Source: Candidatus Bathycorpusculum termitum (GTDB taxonomy: Archaea; Thermoproteota; Bathyarchaeia; Bathyarchaeales; Bathycorpusculaceae). From it: DNA of 34,216 nucleotides. Positions 9,074 to 17,152 of this stretch are shown here, one piece after another. Position 1 is the first letter of the stretch, and the number at the start of each line of letters is the position of its first letter. Position numbers and translations under genes: made by a program. The stretch lies in assembly GCA_031254875.1 (NCBI GenBank), contig JAIRTW010000070.1, positions 1-34,216 on the forward strand, written 5' to 3'. The notes under the pieces are model-generated. The model searched no databases, was not told the DNA's origin, and was given only the letters and a program-made list of their open reading frames with translations.

Positions 9074-9820
9074 ATGGGAAACAAGGGCATGTACGATTTA
9101 TCAGTTATCATAATAACAAAAAACGAGAAGAAATACATAGCGAACACTTTAGGTCATCTACAGGTATCTATGCAAGAAGCACAGAAATACGGAATCAAAG
9201 TAGAGCTGATAGTGGTGGATAGCAGTAATGAAGATACCGCCGCCATCGCTCACCAATTCACCCCTAAAGTACATTATATGTCGCCGCAGGGCATATCTAA
9301 AGCCCGCAACTACGGCGCGTCTCTTGCTTTAGGAAATATATTGATTTTTATGGATGCAGACACATTGCTACAGAAGAACACCTTGAAAGACGTTTTTAGT
9401 ATTTTCAAAAACAAAAAGGCTGTTTCAACAATCTCGTTTGTTATGCCCACATTTCAATCGAAACTATCTATTTCAGCCAAAGTGTTTTATGTGTTGGACT
9501 GTGCATACATCAAAGCCTGCGCTTTTTTACCATTTCTAATAGGATTTTATAACCGCGGCGACATCGTCGCCATTAGACGGGACACGTTTAAGGAAGTTAG
9601 AGGATTTAATGAGACCCTTTGTATGATGGAGATTACAGAACTGCTTATGCACGCTTCAAAACTGGGCAAAATCAAGGTGCTTTCTTCGCCTGTGTTTGAG
9701 TCAAGCCGCCGGCTGAAACAGTGGGGAGTTCTCAAAAGCTATAGAATTTGGTGGCGGAATTATTTTGATTTTTACGTATTTAAGAGGTTACATGACTCAA
9801 GTTATGAATCCGTAAGATAA
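9074..9820 (+). CDS. family 2 glycosyltransferase
   Basis: A 248-residue GT-A fold glycosyltransferase. The N-terminal SVIIITKNEKKYI segment and VELIVVDSS are the nucleotide-sugar binding strands; GISKARNYG and the DxD metal motif D94-A-D96 in IFMDADTLL follow. It has a hydrophobic patch near residues 145-170 but no C-terminal membrane segments. Such enzymes transfer a sugar from a nucleotide or dolichyl donor to glycans or lipids; the acceptor cannot be predicted. The start is ATG at 9074; an alternative ATG lies five codons in, and no clear ribosome site precedes either. A second GT2 gene lies head-on downstream. Confidence 0.85.
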   Translation: MGNKGMYDLSVIIITKNEKKYIANTLGHLQVSMQEAQKYGIKVELIVVDSSNEDTAAIAHQFTPKVHYMSPQGISKARNYGASLALGNILIFMDADTLLQKNTLKDVFSIFKNKKAVSTISFVMPTFQSKLSISAKVFYVLDCAYIKACAFLPFLIGFYNRGDIVAIRRDTFKEVRGFNETLCMMEITELLMHASKLGKIKVLSSPVFESSRRLKQWGVLKSYRIWWRNYFDFYVFKRLHDSSYESVR

Positions 9821-9841
9821 CGATCGCCGCCTGTTTAATTT

Positions 9842-10570
9842 TTATCGGGCAAGCAACTGATAGATGGAATATCCAGTGTAGAAGCCGTATGCTAAAATCA
9901 ACCGGCTGATTAAGCGGGGACTGCCGAACTCGAAGGCTTCCGCAATCAAACCTAAACTGCCCCGCAGAGACCAAACCGAGGAAGGACGATAGTGAATACA
10001 GAAGGGGCTATAGCATGCGACGACACGGTATCCTTTATTGGAGATCCAATCTTTGATGTAAGCATCCTCGAATACATGCAGGTCCGGCGGGATTTTAATA
10101 TCTTTGACGGTACTAGTGCGGATCAAGGTGTCATGAGTTCCTCCACGAACCTCAAAAATTTTTCTTGTTATGGTCAAAAACAGTCGCATAGTCTTGGGGT
10201 TGGTGATGGTAGACCAGATTTCTGTACCCCATATTGCACCGACGTCGGGTTGGATGCATTTTTGGGCTTTTTTGTACCATCCACGACACAGCACCACATC
10301 ACTATCCACAAACAGGAACCAGTCAGTGGTTACATTATCGATACCTTTTTGCCTGGCTGTTGCCCGGGTGCCTTGGTCAAAGAGGATTTTTACGTTATGA
10401 TATTTTTTGTTGAATTCGTTGAGAAGGGGAATAGTTTGGTCTATTGAGCCGCCATCCACAACAATCAGTTGCGCAACCGGGACATTCTCATAGATAGATT
10501 CTACGCATTGTGTTAAGACGCGATAGCTATTCTTGGTTAGCAACACAACATCTACAGAATCATCCGTCAA
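9842..10570 (-). CDS. family 2 glycosyltransferase
   Basis: A 242-residue GT-A enzyme. It begins with VDVVLLTKNS and has LIVVDGGSIDQT, then GTRATARQKGI and a DxD motif D89-S90-D91 in LFVDSDVVL. The later VFEDAYIKDW segment is in the position of the family's catalytic ED region. The C-terminus is moderately hydrophobic with no clear transmembrane helices. It converges on the other GT2 gene with a 21-nt gap, and the two differ clearly in sequence, so they are not a recent duplication. The role is probably in surface glycan or glycolipid synthesis, by family only. Confidence 0.85.
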   Translation of the reverse strand: MTDDSVDVVLLTKNSYRVLTQCVESIYENVPVAQLIVVDGGSIDQTIPLLNEFNKKYHNVKILFDQGTRATARQKGIDNVTTDWFLFVDSDVVLCRGWYKKAQKCIQPDVGAIWGTEIWSTITNPKTMRLFLTITRKIFEVRGGTHDTLIRTSTVKDIKIPPDLHVFEDAYIKDWISNKGYRVVACYSPFCIHYRPSSVWSLRGSLGLIAEAFEFGSPRLISRLILAYGFYTGYSIYQLLAR

Positions 10571-10858
10571 GACGCAATACTCCCTTATTGCGATCCAGAT
10601 AATTAACCTGTAAACTGGATTTTTGTTTGTATATCACGCCGCTCTGCCGCCTTTGGATTATAACCGTACTGTTTGCTGTAATATTCAAGCCTAAAATAGT
10701 TTAGCCCAAAATAAGCATATCGAAGGACACTTTGTAGCCTAATCCGACAGACAGACAGCGCTAGCTAATCCACCGAGCGAAAAGGAATGCTGATATAGTT
10801 TTTTATATTGCCACCCTGAATAACTCTAAGCATAATCTAAGCGGCTAGTGAGGATAAT
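10571..10858. other. divergent promoter region of the glycosyltransferase and radical SAM genes
   Basis: No coding signal seen. The right part holds the TATA box and ribosome site of the radical SAM gene. Confidence 0.5.
10799..10808 (+). promoter_or_regulatory. TATA box of the radical SAM gene
   Basis: TTTTTTATATT-like run ending at 10808, about 52-55 nt before the TTG start; transcription from about 10831 would leave a short leader that includes the GTGAGG ribosome site at 10848-10853. Confidence 0.45.
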
Positions 10859-11896
10859 TTGACTTCAGGTTTAAAGAAAGCATCAGCTATAGCGGTACGC
10901 TATTTATCGCCAGGTAAACCTCATCATGCGCAGTGGCTGGTTACAAGAAAATGTAATTACCGCTGTGTAGGCTGTAACGTCTGGAAGGAACAGGATGAAC
11001 GGGAACTTTCAGCCGCTGAAATAAAGAAAGGCCTCGCCATTTTAAGAGATATAGGCATCGTAGAACTCACCATCTCAGGTGGTGATCCCCTGTTGCGTCC
11101 AGACATAGCTGAAATACTTGATTACGCCTCTGAGCACTTTGTCACAACTGTATATGATAATGGCAGTATGGCCGCAAAAAAAATTGATACCTTGCGCAAG
11201 GTTGACTTTGTTGCCATCTCCATCGACAGCTTGGATGAGGCGAAAAATGACGCAATAAAGGCTGTACCGGGTGCATGGAAAAACGCTATGCAATCTGTGG
11301 ATGTGTTGCAAAAAGAAGGCATCAGAGTAGCGGTTACGCCGACAATTTCACAGAAAAATCTCTATGAGATCATGGATTTAACAACATATTTCATGGAACG
11401 AGGAATACCAATGTGGTTCTGCCTATACTCCTATGACACTTCCGTGGACAACAAGCAACTTTTCCGCATCGGTAAAGCAAACGACGAATTCATCATAACA
11501 GACAAGAAAGCCATGGTGAATCTCTGCAACCAGCTTATCAAGACAATGAAGAAAAACAAGAACATACTTATGACTAAAAAGCTACTGGAAACTCTGCGGA
11601 GTCTCTATGAACCCGGAGAACATCGAGCATGGAAATGTCAAGCATTAAACCAGTTCCTCGTCGTTGATCATTTAGGTCGCATTTCCGGTTGCCATAACCA
11701 TAACTTTGCGGGCTCCATATTTGACCTGCCAGCGCAATGGAACAGCAGAGAATTCAAAACGCTACGAGAAACATACCATAACTGCACCCAATGTAATTAC
11801 CTCTGCTACATTGCCTACTCGCTCTATGGAAGCCCCCAAAGCATAATCTCGTTGGCAGGCGATCAATGGAAAAATGTTAAACTACTTTTCAAGTGA
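10859..11896 (+). CDS. radical SAM protein with C-terminal SPASM-like cysteine domain
   Basis: A 345-residue radical SAM enzyme. The [4Fe-4S]-SAM motif is CNYRCVGC (C32, C36, C39), followed by the GGDPLLRPD motif at about residues 77-85. The C-terminal part carries a second cysteine set (WKCQ, SGCHNHN, HNCTQCNYLC), resembling SPASM/twitch auxiliary cluster domains. Members modify peptides, lipids or cofactors; the exact reaction is unknown. The start is TTG at 10859, supported by GTGAGG five nucleotides upstream. Its neighbours are two GT2 genes, which suggests but does not prove a lipid or surface-glycan context. Confidence 0.85.
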   Translation: MTSGLKKASAIAVRYLSPGKPHHAQWLVTRKCNYRCVGCNVWKEQDERELSAAEIKKGLAILRDIGIVELTISGGDPLLRPDIAEILDYASEHFVTTVYDNGSMAAKKIDTLRKVDFVAISIDSLDEAKNDAIKAVPGAWKNAMQSVDVLQKEGIRVAVTPTISQKNLYEIMDLTTYFMERGIPMWFCLYSYDTSVDNKQLFRIGKANDEFIITDKKAMVNLCNQLIKTMKKNKNILMTKKLLETLRSLYEPGEHRAWKCQALNQFLVVDHLGRISGCHNHNFAGSIFDLPAQWNSREFKTLRETYHNCTQCNYLCYIAYSLYGSPQSIISLAGDQWKNVKLLFK

Positions 11897-12016
11897 ACGA
11901 CAAGCGTGTTAGAACAATATTTTACACTCAACCATAAACCCACCAACTATCACCTTTTGAGGTCATTCTACAATACCCACAGTCAACACGCTCAAATAGA
12001 AGAAAAACTTTGGAAA

Positions 12017-12628
12017 TCAAACGTTAGACACAGAAAGGGCCACATTATCCACAACGTGGCATAAAACTTTAAAAACCTGATCCGCAGTCAAGTTATCGGT
12101 ATCTAAAACAAAATCAAACGGCGTCAAATCGGCACCCAAATCAAAATCGTAGAGCCTCTTGTAAATCGCCTTCGTGCGGCTCTCCTTCTCCTCTAGCATT
12201 TTGCGGGCTTCTGCGAAGGGCATGCAATCTCTTTCAGCCACCCGCGCCGCCCGTTGCTCAATCGATGCTTCCAACCAGATTTTGAAGCCCCCCTTAAGTA
12301 GCCAAGGCATCGTCCAGCTGTCCAAGAGCACATTGCCCTGTTTAGCGTATTCTAAGAGTTGCTCGTCGACTGCACGGTCAAACTTGGGGTCGCTTGCACG
12401 ATCCTTGAGAAATTTTAACCCATCCGGACTTTCCCACCAGCCTTGAAGGGATATGTCATATCCTTCCTGCTTCGCTAAGTCTTTTAGGGCATCACCACCG
12501 GAGTAATACCGCAGAGTGTATTTTTGGGCAAGTTTTTTGGCTAAGGTGCTTTTGCCTGTACCGGCTAAGCCTGAAATACAGAGTACCGCTTTGTTTAGTT
12601 GGGCACAGGTTTTTTGGGTGTCAGCCAT
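12017..12628 (-). CDS. cmk: archaeal-type cytidylate kinase
   Basis: A 203-residue P-loop kinase with GLAGTGKS at residues 20-27. The YYSGGDALKDLA segment and the basic lid-like region around ERDCMPFAEAR are typical of archaeal CMP/dCMP kinases, which phosphorylate (d)CMP to the diphosphate. The gene follows the EMC3-like gene by 24 nt on the same strand, with a GGATGA ribosome site. The secY-DUF106-cmk arrangement is familiar in archaea, although adenylate kinase, often found between secY and DUF106, is missing here and no truB/cbf5 follows. Confidence 0.93.
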   Translation of the reverse strand: MADTQKTCAQLNKAVLCISGLAGTGKSTLAKKLAQKYTLRYYSGGDALKDLAKQEGYDISLQGWWESPDGLKFLKDRASDPKFDRAVDEQLLEYAKQGNVLLDSWTMPWLLKGGFKIWLEASIEQRAARVAERDCMPFAEARKMLEEKESRTKAIYKRLYDFDLGADLTPFDFVLDTDNLTADQVFKVLCHVVDNVALSVSNV

Positions 12629-12652
12629 TTTAAGTCATCCAATTTTCTACAT

Positions 12653-13573
12653 TTAACGATACTCTATGGGATTTAGGCCGAGTATACGCTGTCCAAGTGT
12701 GCTTGCGAATAAGGATAATGGGAAGTAGAGCCAAAACATAGGAATACCACCCAACCCCGGCAGATACGCCAAACTAGTGGTTCCAAATGTTGGGATTAAC
12801 ACAAGAAACCAAAGGAGCCAGGGAACGATCATAAAAACAAATTGAAGCAGAGTAGTTTTCATCATTTTTGCTTGCATATTATTGATTTGAGATTGTTTTC
12901 GCTTAAGTTTCTCCATTTGCTTTATGTCATTTGCCCGCGTCGCCGCCATTTTCGCTTTTTGGAAGTCGGCCATTTCTTTGCGCATAACCTGATACTGCTC
13001 CCAGCCTATGAAGTGACCTATTAAAATTCGGTTAAATGTCATACTTAGAAAACTGACGCCAAACGCTATACCCAACAAAATGATTACAGGCACTATCGTG
13101 GTGATACGAATTGAGGAAGTAATGTCTAGGGTAACTTCGGACGCGGTGGTGCCATTTGTACCTACCGCATTGATAGTCCATTGATATGTTCCAGCCATCC
13201 GCGGGTTTGTTGCATCAAAGGTGACTGTGATGCTGTCTCCGGTGTTTAAACCCTCAGTGGTCTGAGTAAGAGAGATGAAGGAGACTTTGTCATCTGTGAC
13301 ATGAGTTACGCTCCACGTATGCAGGTTCACCACAAGGTTTTCAATGGATCCAAAACCATCAGGAACGGTAATGTTTGCACCCAATAATCGGTCAGTACCT
13401 GTATTGGTAAGGATTAGAGTGTATGAAGTTTCTTGAGCAACACTTGGGTCATCTATTGATATGGAGCCTTGATAACTCAGGGTTGCACTTGCTTGTCCTG
13501 CAAAAACGCTCAAAGCAGAACCTGCTACGAGCGCTATCAGCATAACAAACATTAGATTCTTGTAGACTTTCAT
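12653..13573 (-). CDS. EMC3/DUF106 family membrane insertase with N-terminal extracytoplasmic domain
   Basis: A 306-residue membrane protein. Residues 1-30 look like a signal peptide ending in AGQASA. Residues about 31-150 form a beta-rich Ig-like/DUF11-like domain (SIDDPSVAQETSYTLILTNT and later strands) placed outside the cell. Then come TM1 (about 155-180), a charged cytosolic coiled coil (about 190-235, many K/Q/M), TM2 (about 236-258) and TM3 (about 270-292). The three-TM plus coiled-coil part is the EMC3/DUF106 member of the Oxa1/YidC superfamily, which helps insert membrane proteins. It sits between secY and cmk on the same strand. The long ectodomain is the odd part. Identification of the TM portion is firm; the Ig-like label rests on strand pattern only. 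Confidence 0.86.
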   Translation of the reverse strand: MKVYKNLMFVMLIALVAGSALSVFAGQASATLSYQGSISIDDPSVAQETSYTLILTNTGTDRLLGANITVPDGFGSIENLVVNLHTWSVTHVTDDKVSFISLTQTTEGLNTGDSITVTFDATNPRMAGTYQWTINAVGTNGTTASEVTLDITSSIRITTIVPVIILLGIAFGVSFLSMTFNRILIGHFIGWEQYQVMRKEMADFQKAKMAATRANDIKQMEKLKRKQSQINNMQAKMMKTTLLQFVFMIVPWLLWFLVLIPTFGTTSLAYLPGLGGIPMFWLYFPLSLFASTLGQRILGLNPIEYR

Positions 13574-13770
13574 ACTTTTTCACTTAATTCCGTCTGTTTC
13601 AGAGCGTTTCCTATCTATTTAGACTATGCGTACATGCTTCTCGTTAATAACCGTTTTCACTTCCAACCCAGCAATGTTTACCTAAAACAGGCAGAGTTCA
13701 GACGATTTACATGACCATGCTCTCTCTCCATGGCACATAATTTGTGTAATATCCATTATCAATAGCATAT

Positions 13771-13798
13771 TGAAAAGAAAAGTTAAGAAAAAGAAAAG
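13771..13798 (-). terminator. T-rich terminator after secY
   Basis: On the minus strand, directly after the secY stop, there are clustered T runs (CTTTTCTTTTTCTTAACTTT and a further TTTTC). Oligo-T tracts are the usual intrinsic terminators in archaea. This would close the ribosomal protein/secY transcript before the EMC3-like gene. Confidence 0.6.
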
Positions 13799-13806
13799 GC
13801 GTTAGG

Positions 13807-15246
13807 TTATTCGCCCAAGATTCTTCGGAACGCTGGGAACATTTCTGCAGCCCGTTCACGCATCAACAGTTCATAATACTGGTAGATGATACCCACGGAA
13901 AGCAAGACACCCGTACCTGTACCAAACGCACCAAGGAAATCCGATAACGCAGCCACCAAACCGACGATTATACCGCCTAAGACGGTAACGACGGGGATGT
14001 AACGTTTGAGGATCTGCTCGATAGGCCGCTCGCTACGCCTGTAGCCGGGAATCTCCATGCCGCTGTTCATAAGCTGCTTAGCGACTTTACTTGGCCCTAA
14101 ACCACCAACTTCAAGCCAAATCAGCGAGAATGCCGCACAGAAACCTACGAATATACCTAGGTAAGTCAAAGCATGCAGTGGATCACTGATGACGCCGTGG
14201 ATATTGTGGGGTGCTGTGATGAGGTATGCTAAACCACCGACAGGAGCAATGTTACCTGTTGAGCTGACACCATAGTCACCGATAATTTGGAAGAACAGGT
14301 TGGTTCCTGGTTCAGGACGACCAAACTGACTCCAAAGCAACTGGAAGACAAAGTATCCGGTAGCGAACAGCGCAGAGACAAAGATTACTGGAAGGTTGCT
14401 GACATAGAGGAGTTTAATCGGATATCGACTACGGAAGCCTTTGTATCCAGCGTAACTCATCGGCAATTCAATTCTGATGCCCTGGACGTAGATAACTATG
14501 AGAAACACTGCAATTGTTGCAAAGAAGCCAAGTAGTGTTGGATAAATACTGTTACTAGAGCCAAAGACGTACACTAAGGCAGCATTTGCCCCATTAAACG
14601 GATCAGCACCAGCCAAAAATTGAGATAACCCTCCAACAAATAGTCCGGTGACTGGAGAGAACATGGACCACAGAATAGACTGTGCAACACCTGCCATGAT
14701 AAAGAGACTAATGCCGCTACCAAGACCCCAGCCTTTCTGTACAAGTTCATCCATTAACATGACAACCATACCTGCCAGTACTAACTGCAGGAAAATCACA
14801 AAAATTGTAGGTACCCCAATCTGATCTAGTGGACCGTACATACCACTTATGATGTAAGCGATAGCTTGGAGACCGGTGAGACCGATGCTAAAAACTTTAC
14901 TTGCAGAGGTAAAGAGACCTCTATCTTCAGGGTTAGACATATCGCATTTGATTATATTGGAACCGACAAGTAACTGCAGAATTAACCCAGCAGTGACGAT
15001 TGGGCCAATACCTAACTCCATTAGTGTGCCCCGGTTTGAAGCAAAGATAACTCTCAGCTGACCGAAACTGTCATTCTCGCTTGGAGCCACACCGTAGAGA
15101 GGAATCTCAGTCATAACAAGAAAGATAACTAGAACCAGAGCAGTCCAGAAGATTTTCTCGTTAAAGCTGACTTTACGTTCAGGTTTTTTAATTTCAGGCA
15201 GTATCCTGCCTATTGGTTTGAATATACTTAGGAATCTTCCGGCCAT
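13807..15246 (-). CDS. secY: protein translocase subunit SecY
   Basis: A 479-residue polytopic membrane protein, the channel subunit of the Sec translocon. About ten hydrophobic helices are visible, with the conserved N-terminal IPLYGV plug-proximal segment, the LMDELVQKGWGLGSGISLFI region (around residues 165-185), and cytosolic loops ELPMSYAGYKGFR and PGYRRSERPIEQIL that contact the ribosome. Length is normal for archaeal SecY. It lies 9 nt after uL15, the common archaeal end of the spc cluster, and is followed by a T-rich terminator. Confidence 0.97.
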   Translation of the reverse strand: MAGRFLSIFKPIGRILPEIKKPERKVSFNEKIFWTALVLVIFLVMTEIPLYGVAPSENDSFGQLRVIFASNRGTLMELGIGPIVTAGLILQLLVGSNIIKCDMSNPEDRGLFTSASKVFSIGLTGLQAIAYIISGMYGPLDQIGVPTIFVIFLQLVLAGMVVMLMDELVQKGWGLGSGISLFIMAGVAQSILWSMFSPVTGLFVGGLSQFLAGADPFNGANAALVYVFGSSNSIYPTLLGFFATIAVFLIVIYVQGIRIELPMSYAGYKGFRSRYPIKLLYVSNLPVIFVSALFATGYFVFQLLWSQFGRPEPGTNLFFQIIGDYGVSSTGNIAPVGGLAYLITAPHNIHGVISDPLHALTYLGIFVGFCAAFSLIWLEVGGLGPSKVAKQLMNSGMEIPGYRRSERPIEQILKRYIPVVTVLGGIIVGLVAALSDFLGAFGTGTGVLLSVGIIYQYYELLMRERAAEMFPAFRRILGE

Positions 15247-15255
15247 CTAACCGCC

Positions 15256-15666
15256 TTACTCCTCGGATGCTTGAGGTATTATGAGTTTACCGCCGGCTTC
15301 TTGAACCTTTTGGACGGCGGATTTCGAGGCGGCCGCAACTTGAACAGTTAGAGCCTTAGTAAGCTTACCGGTACCAAGGAGTTTAGTGTACCCGAGTTCA
15401 GTCAGATTGATTTCAGTACCCGAAGCGAGCTGATCAAGTTTGTAAAGGTTAATCGTGGATTCAACCCGACGTTTGCTCTGTGGAGAAGTGAAACCGTGAC
15501 TTCCAAAGTAGTTGGGTTGTGAGGTTACAATTTTGCTCCAGAGATGTTTATGGCGTCCGACCTTGCGGTTGCCTTTGCTCCCGCTGTCTCGGTGCTGTCC
15601 TATTCTTCCGTATCCCTGCGTTCTTGAGCCTCTGAATTTCCTGATTTTTCTAAGTTTATGGGGCAT
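15256..15666 (-). CDS. rpl15: 50S ribosomal protein uL15
   Basis: A uL15 homologue. I choose the ATG at 15666, where the protein begins MPHKLRKIRKFRGSRT as archaeal uL15 does, giving 136 residues; an upstream in-frame TTG at 15687 would add seven residues. The basic glycine-rich N-terminus (TQGYGRIGQHRDSGSKGN) wraps 23S rRNA, and the C-terminal LLGTGKLTKALTVQV domain is typical. The start overlaps the end of the small heat-shock protein gene by 11 nt, so its expression is tied to that gene rather than directly to uL30. Confidence 0.93.
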   Translation of the reverse strand: MPHKLRKIRKFRGSRTQGYGRIGQHRDSGSKGNRKVGRHKHLWSKIVTSQPNYFGSHGFTSPQSKRRVESTINLYKLDQLASGTEINLTELGYTKLLGTGKLTKALTVQVAAASKSAVQKVQEAGGKLIIPQASEE

Positions 15667-16123
15667 GTTGATCCGCTTCTTTTCCAATTGCTGTTGATTC
15701 AGCTTTTTTAAGTTTGATCTCTAGCACACCGTTCTTGAATTTGGTGTGCGTTTCGTCAGGAATCACTACCTTCGGTAAATTTAAACTTTTATAGTATCGG
15801 CGCTCTTTTGATCGCGCAGAAAGCGTGATTTTCTGGTCTTTTATATTGATTTTTACAGTATCTTTGTTGAAACCCACAATTTCGGCAACAACGGTGATAG
15901 TGGTGTTGTCTTGGAAGATATCGATAAGCGGTTTAGGCTCCTGACCTTTGCGTTTAGCATAGCTATTGGATGGACGGAAATTGGGCGGCATAGGCAGAGC
16001 TTTACTTTTGTGAGGTGAAATTTTTTGTTTTTTAGCCGTAGCTAGCTCGTTTATATCAAGCCATTTACGGTTTTTATTAGTCCTTCTCCATCTTGCACTC
16101 GTGTTGTTTCCCCCTCCGATCAA
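15656..16123 (-). CDS. small heat-shock protein (Hsp20/alpha-crystallin family)
   Basis: A 155-residue protein. Residues about 64-143 form an alpha-crystallin domain with the pattern PLIDIFQDNTTITVVAEIVG, a KYYK-like RRYYKSLNLP strand and the closing FKNGVLEIKLKK. The N-terminal about 60 residues are basic and disordered. Small heat-shock proteins are ATP-independent holdases. Its position inside the ribosomal cluster, directly before uL15 and overlapping it by 11 nt, is unusual. The start is unclear: the longest frame opens with TTG at 16123, but GGAGGGG, which looks like a ribosome site, lies inside the first codons and no standard in-frame start follows it until Met44. A TATA box 26 nt upstream favours a leaderless TTG start. 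Confidence 0.83.
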   Translation of the reverse strand: MIGGGNNTSARWRRTNKNRKWLDINELATAKKQKISPHKSKALPMPPNFRPSNSYAKRKGQEPKPLIDIFQDNTTITVVAEIVGFNKDTVKINIKDQKITLSARSKERRYYKSLNLPKVVIPDETHTKFKNGVLEIKLKKAESTAIGKEADQHAP

Positions 16124-16144
16124 CTAACGCATCACTCTAAGGAC

Positions 16145-16154
16145 ATTATAAAAG
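16145..16154 (-). promoter_or_regulatory. TATA box upstream of the small heat-shock protein gene
   Basis: CTTTTATAAT on the minus strand, centred about 26 nt before the TTG at 16123. It would give a leaderless or nearly leaderless transcript covering the heat-shock gene, uL15 and secY, independent of the upstream ribosomal operon. Confidence 0.55.
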
Positions 16155-16549
16155 ATATCGCACAGAAGAGTTAGAAAAGTCCTGAATGAGAATGAAGTTT
16201 AATAGCTGAATTCTGTATTTTGCAATATACCGTTGCGCTCCAACAACACCCCATCAAACGTCAAAGGTCAAGTTTCAACATAGACTACAATACCCGACAT
16301 ATTAGGAACACAAAAAAGCCACAAACACCTTCCGTCCCCTCAGAAATCCTATCCCAAATACCCGGCGCCTGCCTAAAATCCAACTCACCCATAAACTGGC
16401 AAACCCCGTCTCCACTACAGCCCGCTCCTCTATAGAGACACCAAACCGCTCCACAACTCAAATCAAGATCCCCGCTAGACAAAATAAAAATCCTCCCGAC
16501 CCAACCGTCCACCCACCAACCCATCCAACACAAAACTCACGGGTATAGC

Positions 16550-16580
16550 CCCACTCAACGAGTCAAGTTGCTGGAGTGGG
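16550..16580. repeat. hairpin at the strand-composition switch point
   Basis: CCCACTC at 16550-16556 pairs perfectly with GAGTGGG at 16574-16580; an inner AAC/GTT pair (57-59 with 67-69) extends the stem after a 4-nt bulge, leaving a 7-nt loop. It could act as a transcript terminator or be a relic of an element. Confidence 0.5.
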
Positions 16581-17152
16581 TAGAGAGGAAGGCTACGTCG
16601 TAGGAGATATGCGGGGTCTTTGCAACTTTTTATCCCTTGGTGAAACCCATTTTTTCTTGGATGATTATGGTGACGAAGAGTTGGCTGGTTTGTATGCTGT
16701 GAAGGTTTGGAGTTGTTATTTTGATCAAAACAGTTGAGGAGATACATCATAGTATTTTCTTGACTGAATATGTAGAAGGCGCTGGTTAGAAGTTGGTTGC
16801 GCTTGGTGGGAAGTTTTTGGAGGAGATGTGAGTTGGAGTTGTTGCGATTTGGGTTAAGGTGGATGGTTGTGCCGATGCTTGAATTGTTTTCATCGGTTGA
16901 GGGGTTTGGTTTGGGAGAGTTCGCGGTAGTTTTGTTTGAGGATTAGTTGGCCTGTAGCCGATACTGCAACTGTTTGTCAGAGAAAATTTGATTTTTAATT
17001 TAAATATATAACGATTATTCTTATTTGATGAAAACTCCACACATTCACAGGTTGTATCTCACACTTATGCCGAGAAGCCAGAATACAAATAGAGGTAAAC
17101 CTGACATAACGGTTAAATTGATAAAAGATTAAAAAAGGTTTGGAACGCTGGT

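Larger units (their letters stand above)
16124..17152. other. 1-kb non-coding segment splitting the ribosomal cluster
   Basis: Between uL30 and the heat-shock gene there is no convincing gene. On the plus strand, 16205 to about 16550 is C/A-rich and very poor in G, while 16565 to about 16960 is G/T-rich and poor in C. The switch coincides with a hairpin at 16550-16580. Open frames here (for example 16475-16750 and 16786-17040 on the minus strand) translate to low-complexity P/T/Q/S sequence and are rejected. Confidence 0.7.

Noticed and set aside
16550-16580. Replication origin at the composition switch
   Set aside because: No orc1/cdc6 gene or repeated origin boxes nearby; the skew is too local and extreme to be replication-derived.
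16475-17040. Minus-strand frames of 84-91 codons in the ribosomal gap
   Set aside because: P/T/Q/S-rich translations expected from the strand bias alone.
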